From: Nocardia sp. NBC_01329
GTDB taxonomy: Bacteria > Actinomycetota > Actinomycetes > Mycobacteriales > Mycobacteriaceae
Assembly: GCF_035956715.1 (NCBI RefSeq)
Contig: NZ_CP108381.1
Span: 5,116,001 to 5,180,000 of the forward strand
Reading direction: 5' to 3'
DNA length: 64,000 nucleotides
The notes under the pieces were generated by a model that saw only the letters and a list, made by a program, of their open reading frames with translations, searched no databases and was not told the DNA's origin. The translations under genes and the position numbers were made by a program. Position 1 is the first letter of the stretch. The number at the start of each line of letters is the position of its first letter. Positions 1-7,003 of the stretch are shown piece by piece.

Positions 1-27
1 GACACCCTGCGCGACTGGCCGCGGTAA
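1..27 (+). CDS. Possible C-terminal tail of a gene entering from the left (partial)
   Basis: The first nine codons read D-T-L-R-D-W-P-R and then TAA, followed by a GC-rich inverted repeat (about positions 29-48) and the convergent stop of the mannose synthase gene. This is what the end of a rightward gene would look like, but eight residues cannot be assigned to a family and the frame could be open by chance. Confidence 0.2.
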   Translation, partial: DTLRDWPR

Positions 28-54
28 CCGGCGGGCCCGCCTGCCGGGCTGTCG

Positions 55-774
55 TCAGAGAGCGCGGCCCAGCAGCAGCTTCCACGGCATCAGCGCCGAT
101 TCCAGCTGCACCTTGAGGCTCATCTTGGAATCTCCCAGAGTCCGCTCCTCGAAGCGGATGGGTACCTCGGCGATCTCGACGCCCTGTTTCTTGGCCCGAT
201 AGTTCATCTCGACCTGGAACGAGTAGCCGTTGCTGCGGATGGTGCCGATATCGATGGCGCGCAGCGTATCGGCCTGCCAGGCCTTGAAACCGGCGGTCGC
301 GTCCCTGATCCCGAGTCGGAGGATGGCATTGACATAGAAGTTCGCCCACGCGGACAGCGCCTTGCGGTACCACTTCCATTCCGCCGCCGTGGAGCCGCCG
401 GGCACATATCGGGATCCGAGCACCACGCCCGTACCCGGCCGGTTCAGCTCCTCCAGCATGGCCGGGATGACTTCGGCGGGATGGGACAGATCGGCGTCCA
501 TCTGGATCACCACATCCGCGCCCTCCTCCAGCGCGCGGGTGATCCCGGCGATGTAGGCCCGGCCCAGTCCGTCCTTCTCGGTCCGGTGCAGCACCGAGAC
601 CACGTTCGGCAATTCGACGGCCAGTTTCTCCGCGACCTCACCGGTGCCGTCCGGAGAATTGTCGTCGACTACCAGTACGCGCAGGTCGGGCACGGGTAGC
701 GCGGTCAGCCGTTCCACCGCTACCGGCAGATTGTCCCGCTCGTTGTAGGTCGGCACAACAACGGTAACCCTCAA
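55..774 (-). CDS. ppm1: Polyprenol monophosphomannose synthase (Ppm1/DPM1 type GT2)
   Basis: This 239-residue glycosyltransferase family 2 enzyme moves mannose from GDP-mannose to polyprenyl phosphate on the inner membrane face. The product is the mannose donor for lipomannan, lipoarabinomannan and protein O-mannosylation. Visible signatures are the N-terminal VVVPTYNE strand, VVDDNSPDGT, and the metal/nucleotide-binding QMDADLSHP (DXD-type) near residue 92. The C-terminal SKMSLKVQ region is typical of DPM1. The length fits a stand-alone catalytic domain, without the membrane acyltransferase domain fused to it in M. tuberculosis Ppm1, so a separate partner is probably encoded elsewhere. It is linked in pathway to the lmeA gene at 16.8 kb. 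Confidence 0.93.
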   Translation of the reverse strand: MRVTVVVPTYNERDNLPVAVERLTALPVPDLRVLVVDDNSPDGTGEVAEKLAVELPNVVSVLHRTEKDGLGRAYIAGITRALEEGADVVIQMDADLSHPAEVIPAMLEELNRPGTGVVLGSRYVPGGSTAAEWKWYRKALSAWANFYVNAILRLGIRDATAGFKAWQADTLRAIDIGTIRSNGYSFQVEMNYRAKKQGVEIAEVPIRFEERTLGDSKMSLKVQLESALMPWKLLLGRAL

Positions 775-937
775 GGGTCGCCCTCCCTGCTCACCTGGTC
801 TCGCCCGGCGGCCGGTGGAGCAGGCCGCGAGCGTCGCTACGAATTACCCGTGAACGGTAGCCCAACCGCCGACCAGGGGATGCAGCGCACCGGTCATAGC
901 GTCACCGGACAAGGCCACCAGGGGGTTTCCCGGGGAT

Positions 938-1120
938 TCAATCGCCCTCGCGCCACGCCTGGTCCGCCGCGTCCTGCGAGGCGTTGCGCTGGTGCACGAT
1001 CTCGAGCGCGCGTTCGGCCGTTGCCCGGTCCGGATAGGGCCCCATCCGGTCCCGGAACCAGCACTGACGCCCCCGCTCGGCGCGCTGATGTTTCAAGCAG
1101 TAGTACCACCGTTCGGCCAT
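938..1120 (-). CDS. Small conserved actinobacterial protein, 60 aa
   Basis: The start is placed at the ATG giving MAERWYYCLKH, because similar short actinobacterial proteins begin with this block; an upstream extension of 18 residues is possible but looks non-coding. The protein is rich in aromatic and charged residues (WYYC, CWFRDRMGPYP, then a helical DRATAERALEIV segment). It has two cysteines and no signal peptide or membrane segment, so it is probably cytoplasmic. It lies just downstream of a tRNA cluster and its terminator. No function is known to me; the pattern resembles a small SPOR-like or adaptor fold, but that is only an impression. Confidence 0.7.
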   Translation of the reverse strand: MAERWYYCLKHQRAERGRQCWFRDRMGPYPDRATAERALEIVHQRNASQDAADQAWREGD

Positions 1121-1160
1121 GGTCACAGCATTCCACCCGACCGGGATCCGAAACAGCAGA

Positions 1161-1190
1161 AACCCCCCGATCACAGCGATCAGGGGGTTG
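1161..1190 (-). terminator. Intrinsic terminator after the tRNA cluster
   Basis: A hairpin with arms AACCCCC and GGGGGTT, extended inwards by GATC/GATC pairing, is followed on the minus strand by a T-rich tract. It sits directly downstream of tRNA-Phe, the last gene of the leftward Glu-Asp-Phe cluster. Confidence 0.75.
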
Positions 1191-1194
1191 AATG

Positions 1195-1268
1195 TGGCCA
1201 GGGCCGGGATCGAACCGGCGACCTTTCGCTTTTCAGGCGAACGCTCGTACCAACTGAGCTACCTGGCC
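1195..1268 (-). tRNA. tRNA-Phe (GAA)
   Basis: Read on the minus strand, this 74-nt gene folds as a cloverleaf. It has a 7-bp acceptor stem (GGCCAGG/CCTGGCC), the AGCTCAGTTGG D-arm, an anticodon loop containing CTGAAAA (anticodon GAA) and a GGTTCGATCC T-loop. The 3' CCA is not encoded. It is the last of three leftward tRNA genes. Confidence 0.96.
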
Positions 1269-1323
1269 GCAGGCACCCGGAACGAATGCCATCCGATGGA
1301 AGCCGGATTACTCCGGCAACCAC

Positions 1324-1400
1324 TGGCGACCCTGACGGGACTCGAACCCGCGACCTCCGCCGTGACAGGGCGGCGCGCTAACCAACTGCGCCACAGGGCC
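1324..1400 (-). tRNA. tRNA-Asp (GTC)
   Basis: This is a cloverleaf with acceptor GGCCCTG paired to CAGGGTC (one G-U pair), anticodon loop CTGTCAC (anticodon GTC) and T-loop GGTTCGAGTCC. The CCA end is encoded at 1324-1326, unlike in the neighbouring tRNA-Phe. It is the middle member of the tRNA cluster. Confidence 0.96.
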
Positions 1401-1427
1401 TTGCTGTGTGCCACCTACTTACGTAAG

Positions 1428-1503
1428 TGGTACCCCCTACGGGATTCGAACCCGCGCTACCGCCTTGAAAGGGCGGCGTCCTAGGCCGCTAGACGAAGGG
1501 GGC
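1428..1503 (-). tRNA. tRNA-Glu (TTC)
   Basis: The acceptor GCCCCCT pairs with AGGGGGT, the anticodon loop reads CTTTCAA (anticodon TTC) and the T-loop is GGTTCGAATCC. The CCA end is encoded at 1428-1430. It is the first gene of the leftward tRNA Glu-Asp-Phe cluster. Confidence 0.96.
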
Positions 1504-1597
1504 TCGTCCCGGATTTCTCCGGACCGGCTTTCAACGGCTGTCCGTTGGGAGCTCGCATAGCTTATGACAGGGTGCCTGTAATTCCCAAATCTGCTGG

Positions 1598-2260
1598 TCA
1601 ACCGGGCGAATCCAGCTCTTCCAAACGGGCGCTCGCCCGCCATCCGGAACGACCGAACTCCTCGGCCCATTCCTGTGTACACGTGGCCTGAACCAGAACC
1701 TCCAGCGACTCCCGGAAACGGGTGCGCAGATCGGGGTCGCCGCCGTGGGCGTCGGCCATGTAGCACTGACCGATCAGCGCGCCGGCGAGGGTACGGGTGA
1801 ATCGGTCGGGGTCGGTTTCGGGACGCAACTGGCCCCGTTCGATCGCCCCGACGGTCAGGTCGCGGATAGCCGCGGAGAGCATCGGACAGCCGCCGTGACC
1901 CCGGCGATGAAAGCCCGGATCTATGACGAGTCGGAATTCGGCCTGCACGATGATGTCGTGATCGAGCCGCAGTGCCAGCTCGTCGAAGACACCGTGCACA
2001 AGATCGAGCGGCCCCAGGTCCGTACGGGCGAGCCAGCGATCGATCGTGATGCCGTACCGCTCGATCGCCGAATCGAGTACGGCCCGCGCCAGATCTTCCT
2101 TCGAATCGAAATGGAAGTACATGGCGCCCTTGGTCGCCCGCGATCCCTCCAATATGCGGTTGAGCGAAGCCGCGGCATAGCCGCTCTTCCCGAACTCAAC
2201 GGCGGCGGACCGGATAATTGCTGCCCGTGTCCGACGGGCCCGCTCTTGCTGCCGTGCCAT
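1598..2260 (-). CDS. TetR regulator resembling gamma-butyrolactone receptors
   Basis: The protein has 220 residues from the ATG giving MARQQERARRTR; the 15 residues upstream of it look non-coding. Residues 1-60 form the TetR helix-turn-helix, with TKGAMYFHF as the recognition region. The N-terminal RQxERARRTRAAII, the GALYFHF-like helix and SKEDLARAVL match the ArpA/ScbR gamma-butyrolactone receptor group, which represses genes until a small diffusible lactone binds. The C-terminal ligand domain contains two tryptophans. No AfsA-type butyrolactone synthase is present in the window. Two operator-like palindromes lie 110-170 bp upstream (2372-2426), which suggests autoregulation. Family assignment is firm; the ligand is inferred. 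Confidence 0.82.
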   Translation of the reverse strand: MARQQERARRTRAAIIRSAAVEFGKSGYAAASLNRILEGSRATKGAMYFHFDSKEDLARAVLDSAIERYGITIDRWLARTDLGPLDLVHGVFDELALRLDHDIIVQAEFRLVIDPGFHRRGHGGCPMLSAAIRDLTVGAIERGQLRPETDPDRFTRTLAGALIGQCYMADAHGGDPDLRTRFRESLEVLVQATCTQEWAEEFGRSGWRASARLEELDSPG

Positions 2261-2371
2261 GCTCGAAACGCCTCCGAAGCCTTGTGCAATCCCCGGGATT
2301 TCCACCCGCGGAATGCTCGCGACCGTTCATCCGCCTTTGACGGGCGGGCCGGCGTCGCGAACTTATCCTGT

Positions 2372-2398
2372 TGTATGCCGACCTTCGGTCGGTTTATT
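2372..2398. promoter_or_regulatory. Operator-like palindrome 1 (ARE-like)
   Basis: A perfect CCGACC/GGTCGG inverted repeat around a TTC spacer extends outward to TGTATG on the left and TTTATT on the right. The right half, GGTCGGTTTAT, differs at one position from the ArpA half-site consensus as I recall it (GGYCGGTWYGK). Its position upstream of a butyrolactone-receptor-like gene supports an operator role. Confidence 0.5.
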
Positions 2399-2403
2399 GA
2401 CCT

Positions 2404-2426
2404 GTACCGAACCTTTGGTACGAAAC
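2404..2426. promoter_or_regulatory. Operator-like palindrome 2
   Basis: The halves GTACCGAACC and GGTACGAAAC flank a 3-nt TTT spacer, the same spacer length as palindrome 1. The two centres are 30 bp apart, about three helical turns, so two dimers could bind the same face of the DNA. The match to an ARE is weaker than in palindrome 1. Confidence 0.4.
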
Positions 2427-2873
2427 CCACTCCGCAGCGGAAACACACCGGCTGGTATAATTCGATGGCCCGGGTGCGCCGCAGGGGGTGCGCATCCGGG
2501 CATTCCGTCGCGCCGTTCCTGGTCCCCCATCCGCCTCCCGCGGCGTCGTCCCGAGCGACACTCCGAATTCGCTGATTCGTAACGGTACTCGGAATCTCGT
2601 ACCGGCATGCGGTAAACCGATGTAGCGGGCTACCATTTCGGTACGCGGATTTCGTGAACGCGACACGATCGATGGATACCGAACAGCCGAGCGAATCCCC
2701 CGGCAGCGCAGGATGTTCGACCACCCGGCCGGACCCTGGACCAGTACTCAGCCGGCCGCCCCGACCTCTCGATGCATACCGTCCCGCTCACGCCTGGCGA
2801 TGAGCCCGCGACACTCCGGGGGGCGAGCCCCCGGACCCCATATCTGCGAGAATTCTGCCTTTACAGATCCAAA

Positions 2874-2931
2874 GGCATTGGTATCCAACATATTTGGATC
2901 GTATCGTGCTACCCGTTGTATCAACAATGCC
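2874..2931. repeat. Nested inverted repeat in an AT-rich island
   Basis: GGCATTG (2874-2880) and CAATGCC (2925-2931) are perfect complements. They enclose a second perfect pair, ATCCAA (2883-2888) and TTGGAT (2894-2899). No gene is attached to it. It could be a regulator site or a relic of an inserted element. Confidence 0.35.
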
Positions 2932-3136
2932 GCAGGTACCGTGATACAGAACCCATAGGTATGGTTTTCGGCCCGCCGGCCCCGCCCGAACCGGCCCGAC
3001 CTCACCCTCCCGCCACCGTCGCCCGGGCGGAGTTACGGCCCATGAGCAGGGGGCACGCCGGCCGGGGTGACGGAAAGCACCAGCATAGCCACCCGATTAC
3101 GAGAAATCCGGACTCTCCCATTACACTTGCGCCCGC

Positions 3137-3209
3137 GCCCCTATAGCTCAGTTGGTAGAGCTACGGACTTTTAATCCGCAGGTCCCAGGTTCGAGCCCTG
3201 GTGGGGGCA
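3137..3209 (+). tRNA. tRNA-Lys (TTT)
   Basis: This 73-nt cloverleaf has acceptor GCCCCTA/TGGGGGC, D-arm AGCTCAGTTGG, anticodon loop ACTTTTA (anticodon TTT) and T-loop GGTTCGAGCCC. CCA is not encoded. A strong terminator hairpin follows 4 nt later. Confidence 0.97.
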
Positions 3210-3213
3210 CAAC

Positions 3214-3240
3214 GGATGCCCGGCCTACGGCCGGGCATCC
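3214..3240 (+). terminator. Terminator of tRNA-Lys
   Basis: A perfect 12-bp stem (GGATGCCCGGCC/GGCCGGGCATCC) with a TAC loop directly follows tRNA-Lys. The downstream tract is only moderately T-rich. Confidence 0.85.
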
Positions 3241-3526
3241 ACCTCTTCCCCGACCACCCGCCCATTCCTTATCTCTTGCGGGTTCACTCCCCCTCTCCTG
3301 TGAGTTCGCCCAGCCTCGACCCGGCCGCGCTGTGACCCGAGCCGAGTGATGCGACCACGGCGCAGGACCGCTCGGATCCACCTTCCCATGAGCGGGAGGA
3401 AGGCAGAGCGGGCTGATCAGTGCGAAAACGTCCGGACGGTCGCGCGCCGCACCCGACCGGTGTGCCATTGCCGACGCCCGCTAACGCAATCGGGACATGT
3501 GGCGATAGGCCCATAACAGCGAATTC

Positions 3527-3548
3527 GGCCATACACTCGGGTATGACC
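3527..3548. promoter_or_regulatory. Inverted repeat upstream of the desaturase
   Basis: CATAC and GTATG flank a 6-nt centre, and the match extends outwards to GG and CC with one mismatch. It lies 150 bp before the desaturase start. A TetR-type operator is plausible; no regulator is identified. Confidence 0.35.
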
Positions 3549-3593
3549 GCCCGTGCCAGGGACACCTGCGCCAACGTGCACCTTTCTCGGTCG

Positions 3594-3608
3594 GATGCGT
3601 TTCGCATC
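3594..3608. promoter_or_regulatory. Inverted repeat GATGCG-TTT-CGCATC
   Basis: A perfect 6+3+6 palindrome 90 bp upstream of the desaturase start codon, close to where a promoter would lie. The regulator is unknown. Confidence 0.35.
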
Positions 3609-3697
3609 ACACCTACGGTGCCGTAAGGTAGGGCCGCATCGGGATCGGTCCACATCAGGTGACCCGCACGAACGCAACATATGAAGGGCTTGATTAC

Positions 3698-4666
3698 ATG
3701 GCAAGGGATCTGACTCAACTCGAGCTGCTCACGGAGTTGGAGACGGTTGCCGAGCAGAACGTCAACCGGCACCTCTCCCTGGCAAAAGAGTGGCATCCGC
3801 ACGACTACGTCCCGTGGGACGAGGGTCGCAACTTCGCCGCACTCGGCGGACAGGACTGGGACCCCGACCAATCCAAGCTCAACGAGGTCGCCAAGGCGGC
3901 CATGATCACCAACCTGCTGACGGAGGACAATCTGCCCTCCTACCATCGCGAAATCGCCGAGAACTTCTCACAGGACGGTGCCTGGGGAACCTGGGTCGGT
4001 CGCTGGACCGCCGAGGAGAACCGCCACGGGATCGCGATCCGCGACTACCTGGTGGTCACCCGCGGCGTCGACCCTGTGGCGTTGGAGCAGGCGCGCATGG
4101 TTCATATGACCAACGGCTTCGCCTCGCCCGCCGAAGCCGACGCCGGCTTTCTGCATTCGGTGGCCTATGTGACATTCCAGGAACTGGCCACTCGGGTTTC
4201 GCACCGGAACACCGGCAAGGTGTGCGACGACGCGATCGCCGACCGGATGCTGCAGCGCATCGCGGCCGACGAGAACCTGCACATGATCTTCTACCGCAAT
4301 ATGTGTGGCGCGGCCCTGGACCTGTCCCCGGACCAGGCACTGGATGCCATCGCCCTGATTCTGGAGAATTTCCAGATGCCGGGCGCCGGTATGCCGAATT
4401 TCCGGCGCAACGGCGTACTGATGGCCAAACACGGCATCTACGATCTGCGTCAGCATCTCGAAGAGGTCGTCCAGCCGGTCCTCAAGAAGTGGGATATCTT
4501 CGGCCGCAACGACTTCACCGCACGCGGTGAGGCGACCCGGGAACGTCTCGGCAATTTCCTGGACAAGCTGTCCAAGGACGTGGTGAAGTTCGAGGAACAG
4601 CGCGACCGGATGCTCGCCCGCGAGGCCGCGAAACGCGAGAAGGCATTCGCCACGGCCGACAGCTGA
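3698..4666 (+). CDS. desA1: Acyl-[acyl-carrier-protein] desaturase, DesA1-like
   Basis: This soluble di-iron enzyme introduces a double bond into ACP-bound fatty acids; DesA1 in mycobacteria acts in mycolic acid synthesis. The start is the ATG giving MARDLTQLELL, which has an AAGGG ribosome site 9 nt upstream; a GTG 39 nt earlier lacks one. The 322-residue protein shows iron-ligand motifs TEDNLPSYH (75-83), EENRH (106-110) and DENLH (191-195), arranged as in ferritin-like acyl-ACP desaturases. GQDWDPDQSK and ISHRNTGK-like blocks match the mycobacterial DesA1 group, and the length is close to its 338 residues. It is followed by a bidirectional terminator. Position next to dusB and the LCP gene matches M. 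tuberculosis Rv0824c-Rv0822c. Confidence 0.93.
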   Translation: MARDLTQLELLTELETVAEQNVNRHLSLAKEWHPHDYVPWDEGRNFAALGGQDWDPDQSKLNEVAKAAMITNLLTEDNLPSYHREIAENFSQDGAWGTWVGRWTAEENRHGIAIRDYLVVTRGVDPVALEQARMVHMTNGFASPAEADAGFLHSVAYVTFQELATRVSHRNTGKVCDDAIADRMLQRIAADENLHMIFYRNMCGAALDLSPDQALDAIALILENFQMPGAGMPNFRRNGVLMAKHGIYDLRQHLEEVVQPVLKKWDIFGRNDFTARGEATRERLGNFLDKLSKDVVKFEEQRDRMLAREAAKREKAFATADS

Positions 4667-4688
4667 GTTCCGTCGGCCGAACAGAAAG

Positions 4689-4725
4689 CGACGAGACCGC
4701 CGGTTGATCCCCGGCGGTCTCGTCG
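4689..4725. terminator. Bidirectional terminator between desA1 and the Mce-associated-type gene
   Basis: A 15-bp perfect stem (CGACGAGACCGCCGG and its complement) with a 7-nt loop lies between two convergent stop codons, so it can serve both genes. Confidence 0.88.
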
Positions 4726-4732
4726 TCTCAGC

Positions 4733-5359
4733 TCATTTCATCGGCAGGGCGCCGTCCACACCGCCCACATCCGTGATCTGCCAGCCGGCGTTCTCGTCGA
4801 CCGTCACCGTGTAGGTCACCGTGGTCTGCGTACCGTCCGGGTTCTGGGCATTGGTCGAGGTCACATTCACGAAGACATTCACCTGGTAGACGCCGTCCTG
4901 TTCCGACATCACCTTCGCCGTGATGGGGGTGGCCGTCGAGGTCCACCGCAGCGGCACCAGAATCTGTTCCAGTTTCGGGGCGGTGTCGTCGAACTTGCCG
5001 GACAGCTGCGGGCTGGTGTTCATCTTCAGTGCGGCGATCCAGGCGTCGAGGTTCTCGAAGTTCACACTGGCCGCGCCGACGGCGTAGTCGGTGGCCAGCT
5101 GTTCGGCACGGCTGTCGGCGGCAGCCTGTTCGTCGCGGTCGGCCAGCTCACCGCGCGCCGTGGAATACAGGACGGCGAACACGATCGCCGCCACCGCGAG
5201 CACCGCGACGACCGCGCCCCGCACCAGACTGGATACCCGGACCGAGACGATGCCCGGGCCGGAGCCGGCCGGCGCCGTATTCGCGGAGGTGCGGACCGTA
5301 TCGCCGGATTCGGCGGTCTCGTCCGGCTCGCGAACGGTGTCATCGGTGTTCTCGGCCAT
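4733..5359 (-). CDS. Mce-associated-type single-pass membrane protein
   Basis: The protein has 208 residues. The start at MAENTDDTV is chosen because an AAAGAGGA site lies about 10 nt upstream; the longer frame adds 43 arginine- and proline-rich residues that look non-coding. Residues 1-45 are acidic and cytoplasmic, one membrane helix follows (about 47-70, VVAVLAVAAIVFAVLYS), and the rest is a small exported alpha/beta domain of the NTF2-like type found in Mce-associated proteins such as Rv0177. No mce operon is nearby, so this is an orphan member whose partner is unknown. It is divergent from dusB. Confidence 0.75.
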   Translation of the reverse strand: MAENTDDTVREPDETAESGDTVRTSANTAPAGSGPGIVSVRVSSLVRGAVVAVLAVAAIVFAVLYSTARGELADRDEQAAADSRAEQLATDYAVGAASVNFENLDAWIAALKMNTSPQLSGKFDDTAPKLEQILVPLRWTSTATPITAKVMSEQDGVYQVNVFVNVTSTNAQNPDGTQTTVTYTVTVDENAGWQITDVGGVDGALPMK

Positions 5360-5622
5360 GGCGGTGTCGTCCTCTTTCGATTGCTCCCGATCCGGGGCGA
5401 GGCGCTCCGGCAGTGTATCCAGCGGAAATCGGGCGGCCGGCGGTCCGGCGCACACGAGGCTAGCGCCCGGTCCGGACCGAACCGGCAACTACCCCGGGGC
5501 CCGGGCGGCGCGGCACGGACCGGTAGCCCACGCAGGTAGCGAGCGCGAACCCCGGCCGCGACCTGCGGCGGTGAGGTACCCGATAGTGACCGGACGCGGT
5601 ATCGGAGGGAAGATAGAACACT

Positions 5623-6771
5623 GTGCAAACACAGCTGGAGCAGGAGACACGTTTGCGGATCGGCCCCTACCCGGTCGACCCGCCGGTCGTCCTCGCCCCG
5701 ATGGCCGGGATCACCAACCTCGCCTTCCGCAAACTCTGCCGGGAGTTCGGCAGCCCGACCGCGATCTACGTCTGCGAGATGATCACCGCCCGCGCGGTGG
5801 TGGAACGCAACGAGAAGACGCTGCACATGATGTCGTTCGACGCCGGCGAATCCCCACGGTCGATGCAGCTGTACGGCGTGGATCCGGCCACACTGGGGGA
5901 AGCCGTGCGGATCATCGTCGGCGAGGGCTGGGCCGACCATATCGATATGAACCTCGGCTGCCCGGTGCCCAAGGTCACCCGGCTCGGTGGCGGCGCCGCC
6001 CTTCCTTATAAGCGGAACCTGTTCGCCCGGATCGTCCGGGAAATGGTCCGGGCGGCCGAACCGGCGGGAGTCCCGGTGACCATGAAGTTCCGGATCGGGA
6101 TCGACGACGATCATCGGACTCACCTGGACACCGGGCGCATCGCGGAAAGCGAAGGGGCGGCCGCTGTCGCATTGCACGCGCGGACCGCGGCACAGCGTTA
6201 CTCCGGAACTGCCGACTGGTCGGCTATCGCGCGCCTGAAAGAGGCGGTCACCACAATTCCGGTGCTCGGCAACGGCGATATCTTCAGCGCCACCGACGCC
6301 GTCGCGATGATGGCGCAGACCGGATGCGACGGGGTCGTAGTGGGGCGCGGCTGCCTGGGCCGGCCCTGGCTGTTCGGCGAACTCAGCGCCGCCCTGCGCG
6401 GCGAGCCCGCCCCGGTGCCGCCCACCCTCGGCGAAGTCGGCACTATCCTGGCGCGTCATGCCGGGCTGCTCGCCGAACACCACGGCGAGGACAAGGGTAT
6501 GCGTGATCTGCGAAAACATATGGCCTGGTACTTCATGGGCTTCCCACTGGGCGCCGACCTGCGGCGTAGTTTCGCGACCGTGTCCTCGCTGGCCGAACTC
6601 GGCACGCTCATCGACCAGCTCGATCCCACTGTCCCGTTCCCGCAGGATGCCGAAGGACCGCGCGGGAGACAGGGTTCACCGGGCAAGGTCGCGCTCCCGC
6701 ACGGCTGGCTCGACGATCCGGAAGACGGGACCGTCCCGGCGGGGGCCGATGTGATGCACAGCGGCGGCTGA
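5623..6771 (+). CDS. dusB: tRNA-dihydrouridine synthase DusB
   Basis: This FMN enzyme reduces specific uridines of the tRNA D-loop to dihydrouridine with NADPH. The 382-residue protein begins at a GTG preceded by AGGGA. It has the TIM-barrel signatures LAPMAGITNLAFR (near residue 25), the active-site MNLGCPVPKV with catalytic cysteine (near 111), KFRIG and the phosphate-binding VVVGRGCLGRPW (about 240). A C-terminal helical domain (KGMRDLRKHMAWYF) completes the Dus fold. The last 60 residues are proline- and glycine-rich and probably flexible. It sits between the desaturase and LCP genes, as in M. tuberculosis. Confidence 0.95.
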   Translation: MQTQLEQETRLRIGPYPVDPPVVLAPMAGITNLAFRKLCREFGSPTAIYVCEMITARAVVERNEKTLHMMSFDAGESPRSMQLYGVDPATLGEAVRIIVGEGWADHIDMNLGCPVPKVTRLGGGAALPYKRNLFARIVREMVRAAEPAGVPVTMKFRIGIDDDHRTHLDTGRIAESEGAAAVALHARTAAQRYSGTADWSAIARLKEAVTTIPVLGNGDIFSATDAVAMMAQTGCDGVVVGRGCLGRPWLFGELSAALRGEPAPVPPTLGEVGTILARHAGLLAEHHGEDKGMRDLRKHMAWYFMGFPLGADLRRSFATVSSLAELGTLIDQLDPTVPFPQDAEGPRGRQGSPGKVALPHGWLDDPEDGTVPAGADVMHSGG

Positions 6772-7003
6772 CCGTACTCAGCGGCGGCTGAATAATTCGA
6801 CACGCCGGGGCGCCACGCCGGTAAATGGTCGCATGCGCGTGCAAACATAACCACGGGCAACTTTCCAGCATTTACCGCTTTTGCTGCCCTCTCGTAATGT
6901 CCGAGTGGCTCTCAGTGGCGAAATCGTTATCATTGCGGAATCCCGCGCAGCCTTTCGAGCACGGCTGTGTCGGCAGTGAGTTGCGGAAAAGCGAGGTTCA
7001 TTA

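Larger units (their letters stand above)
2261..3136. other. 876-bp gene-free stretch between the TetR gene and tRNA-Lys
   Basis: I see no convincing coding frame on either strand. The left part holds two operator-like palindromes (2372-2398 and 2404-2426). The middle (about 2860-2960) is unusually AT-rich for this genome and carries a nested inverted repeat (2874-2931). The right part is ordinary GC-rich DNA leading to tRNA-Lys. Confidence 0.5.
3241..3697. other. Upstream region of the desaturase gene
   Basis: No coding frame is convincing here. The right half carries two short inverted repeats (3527-3548 and 3594-3608) and a near-palindrome CCTACGG-TG-CCGTAAGG at about 3612-3628, a density that suggests a regulated promoter for the acyl-ACP desaturase. 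Confidence 0.45.

Noticed and set aside
1745..2575. Plus-strand frame opposite the butyrolactone-receptor-like gene
   Set aside because: Overlaps the TetR gene and its operator region; no recognisable domain.
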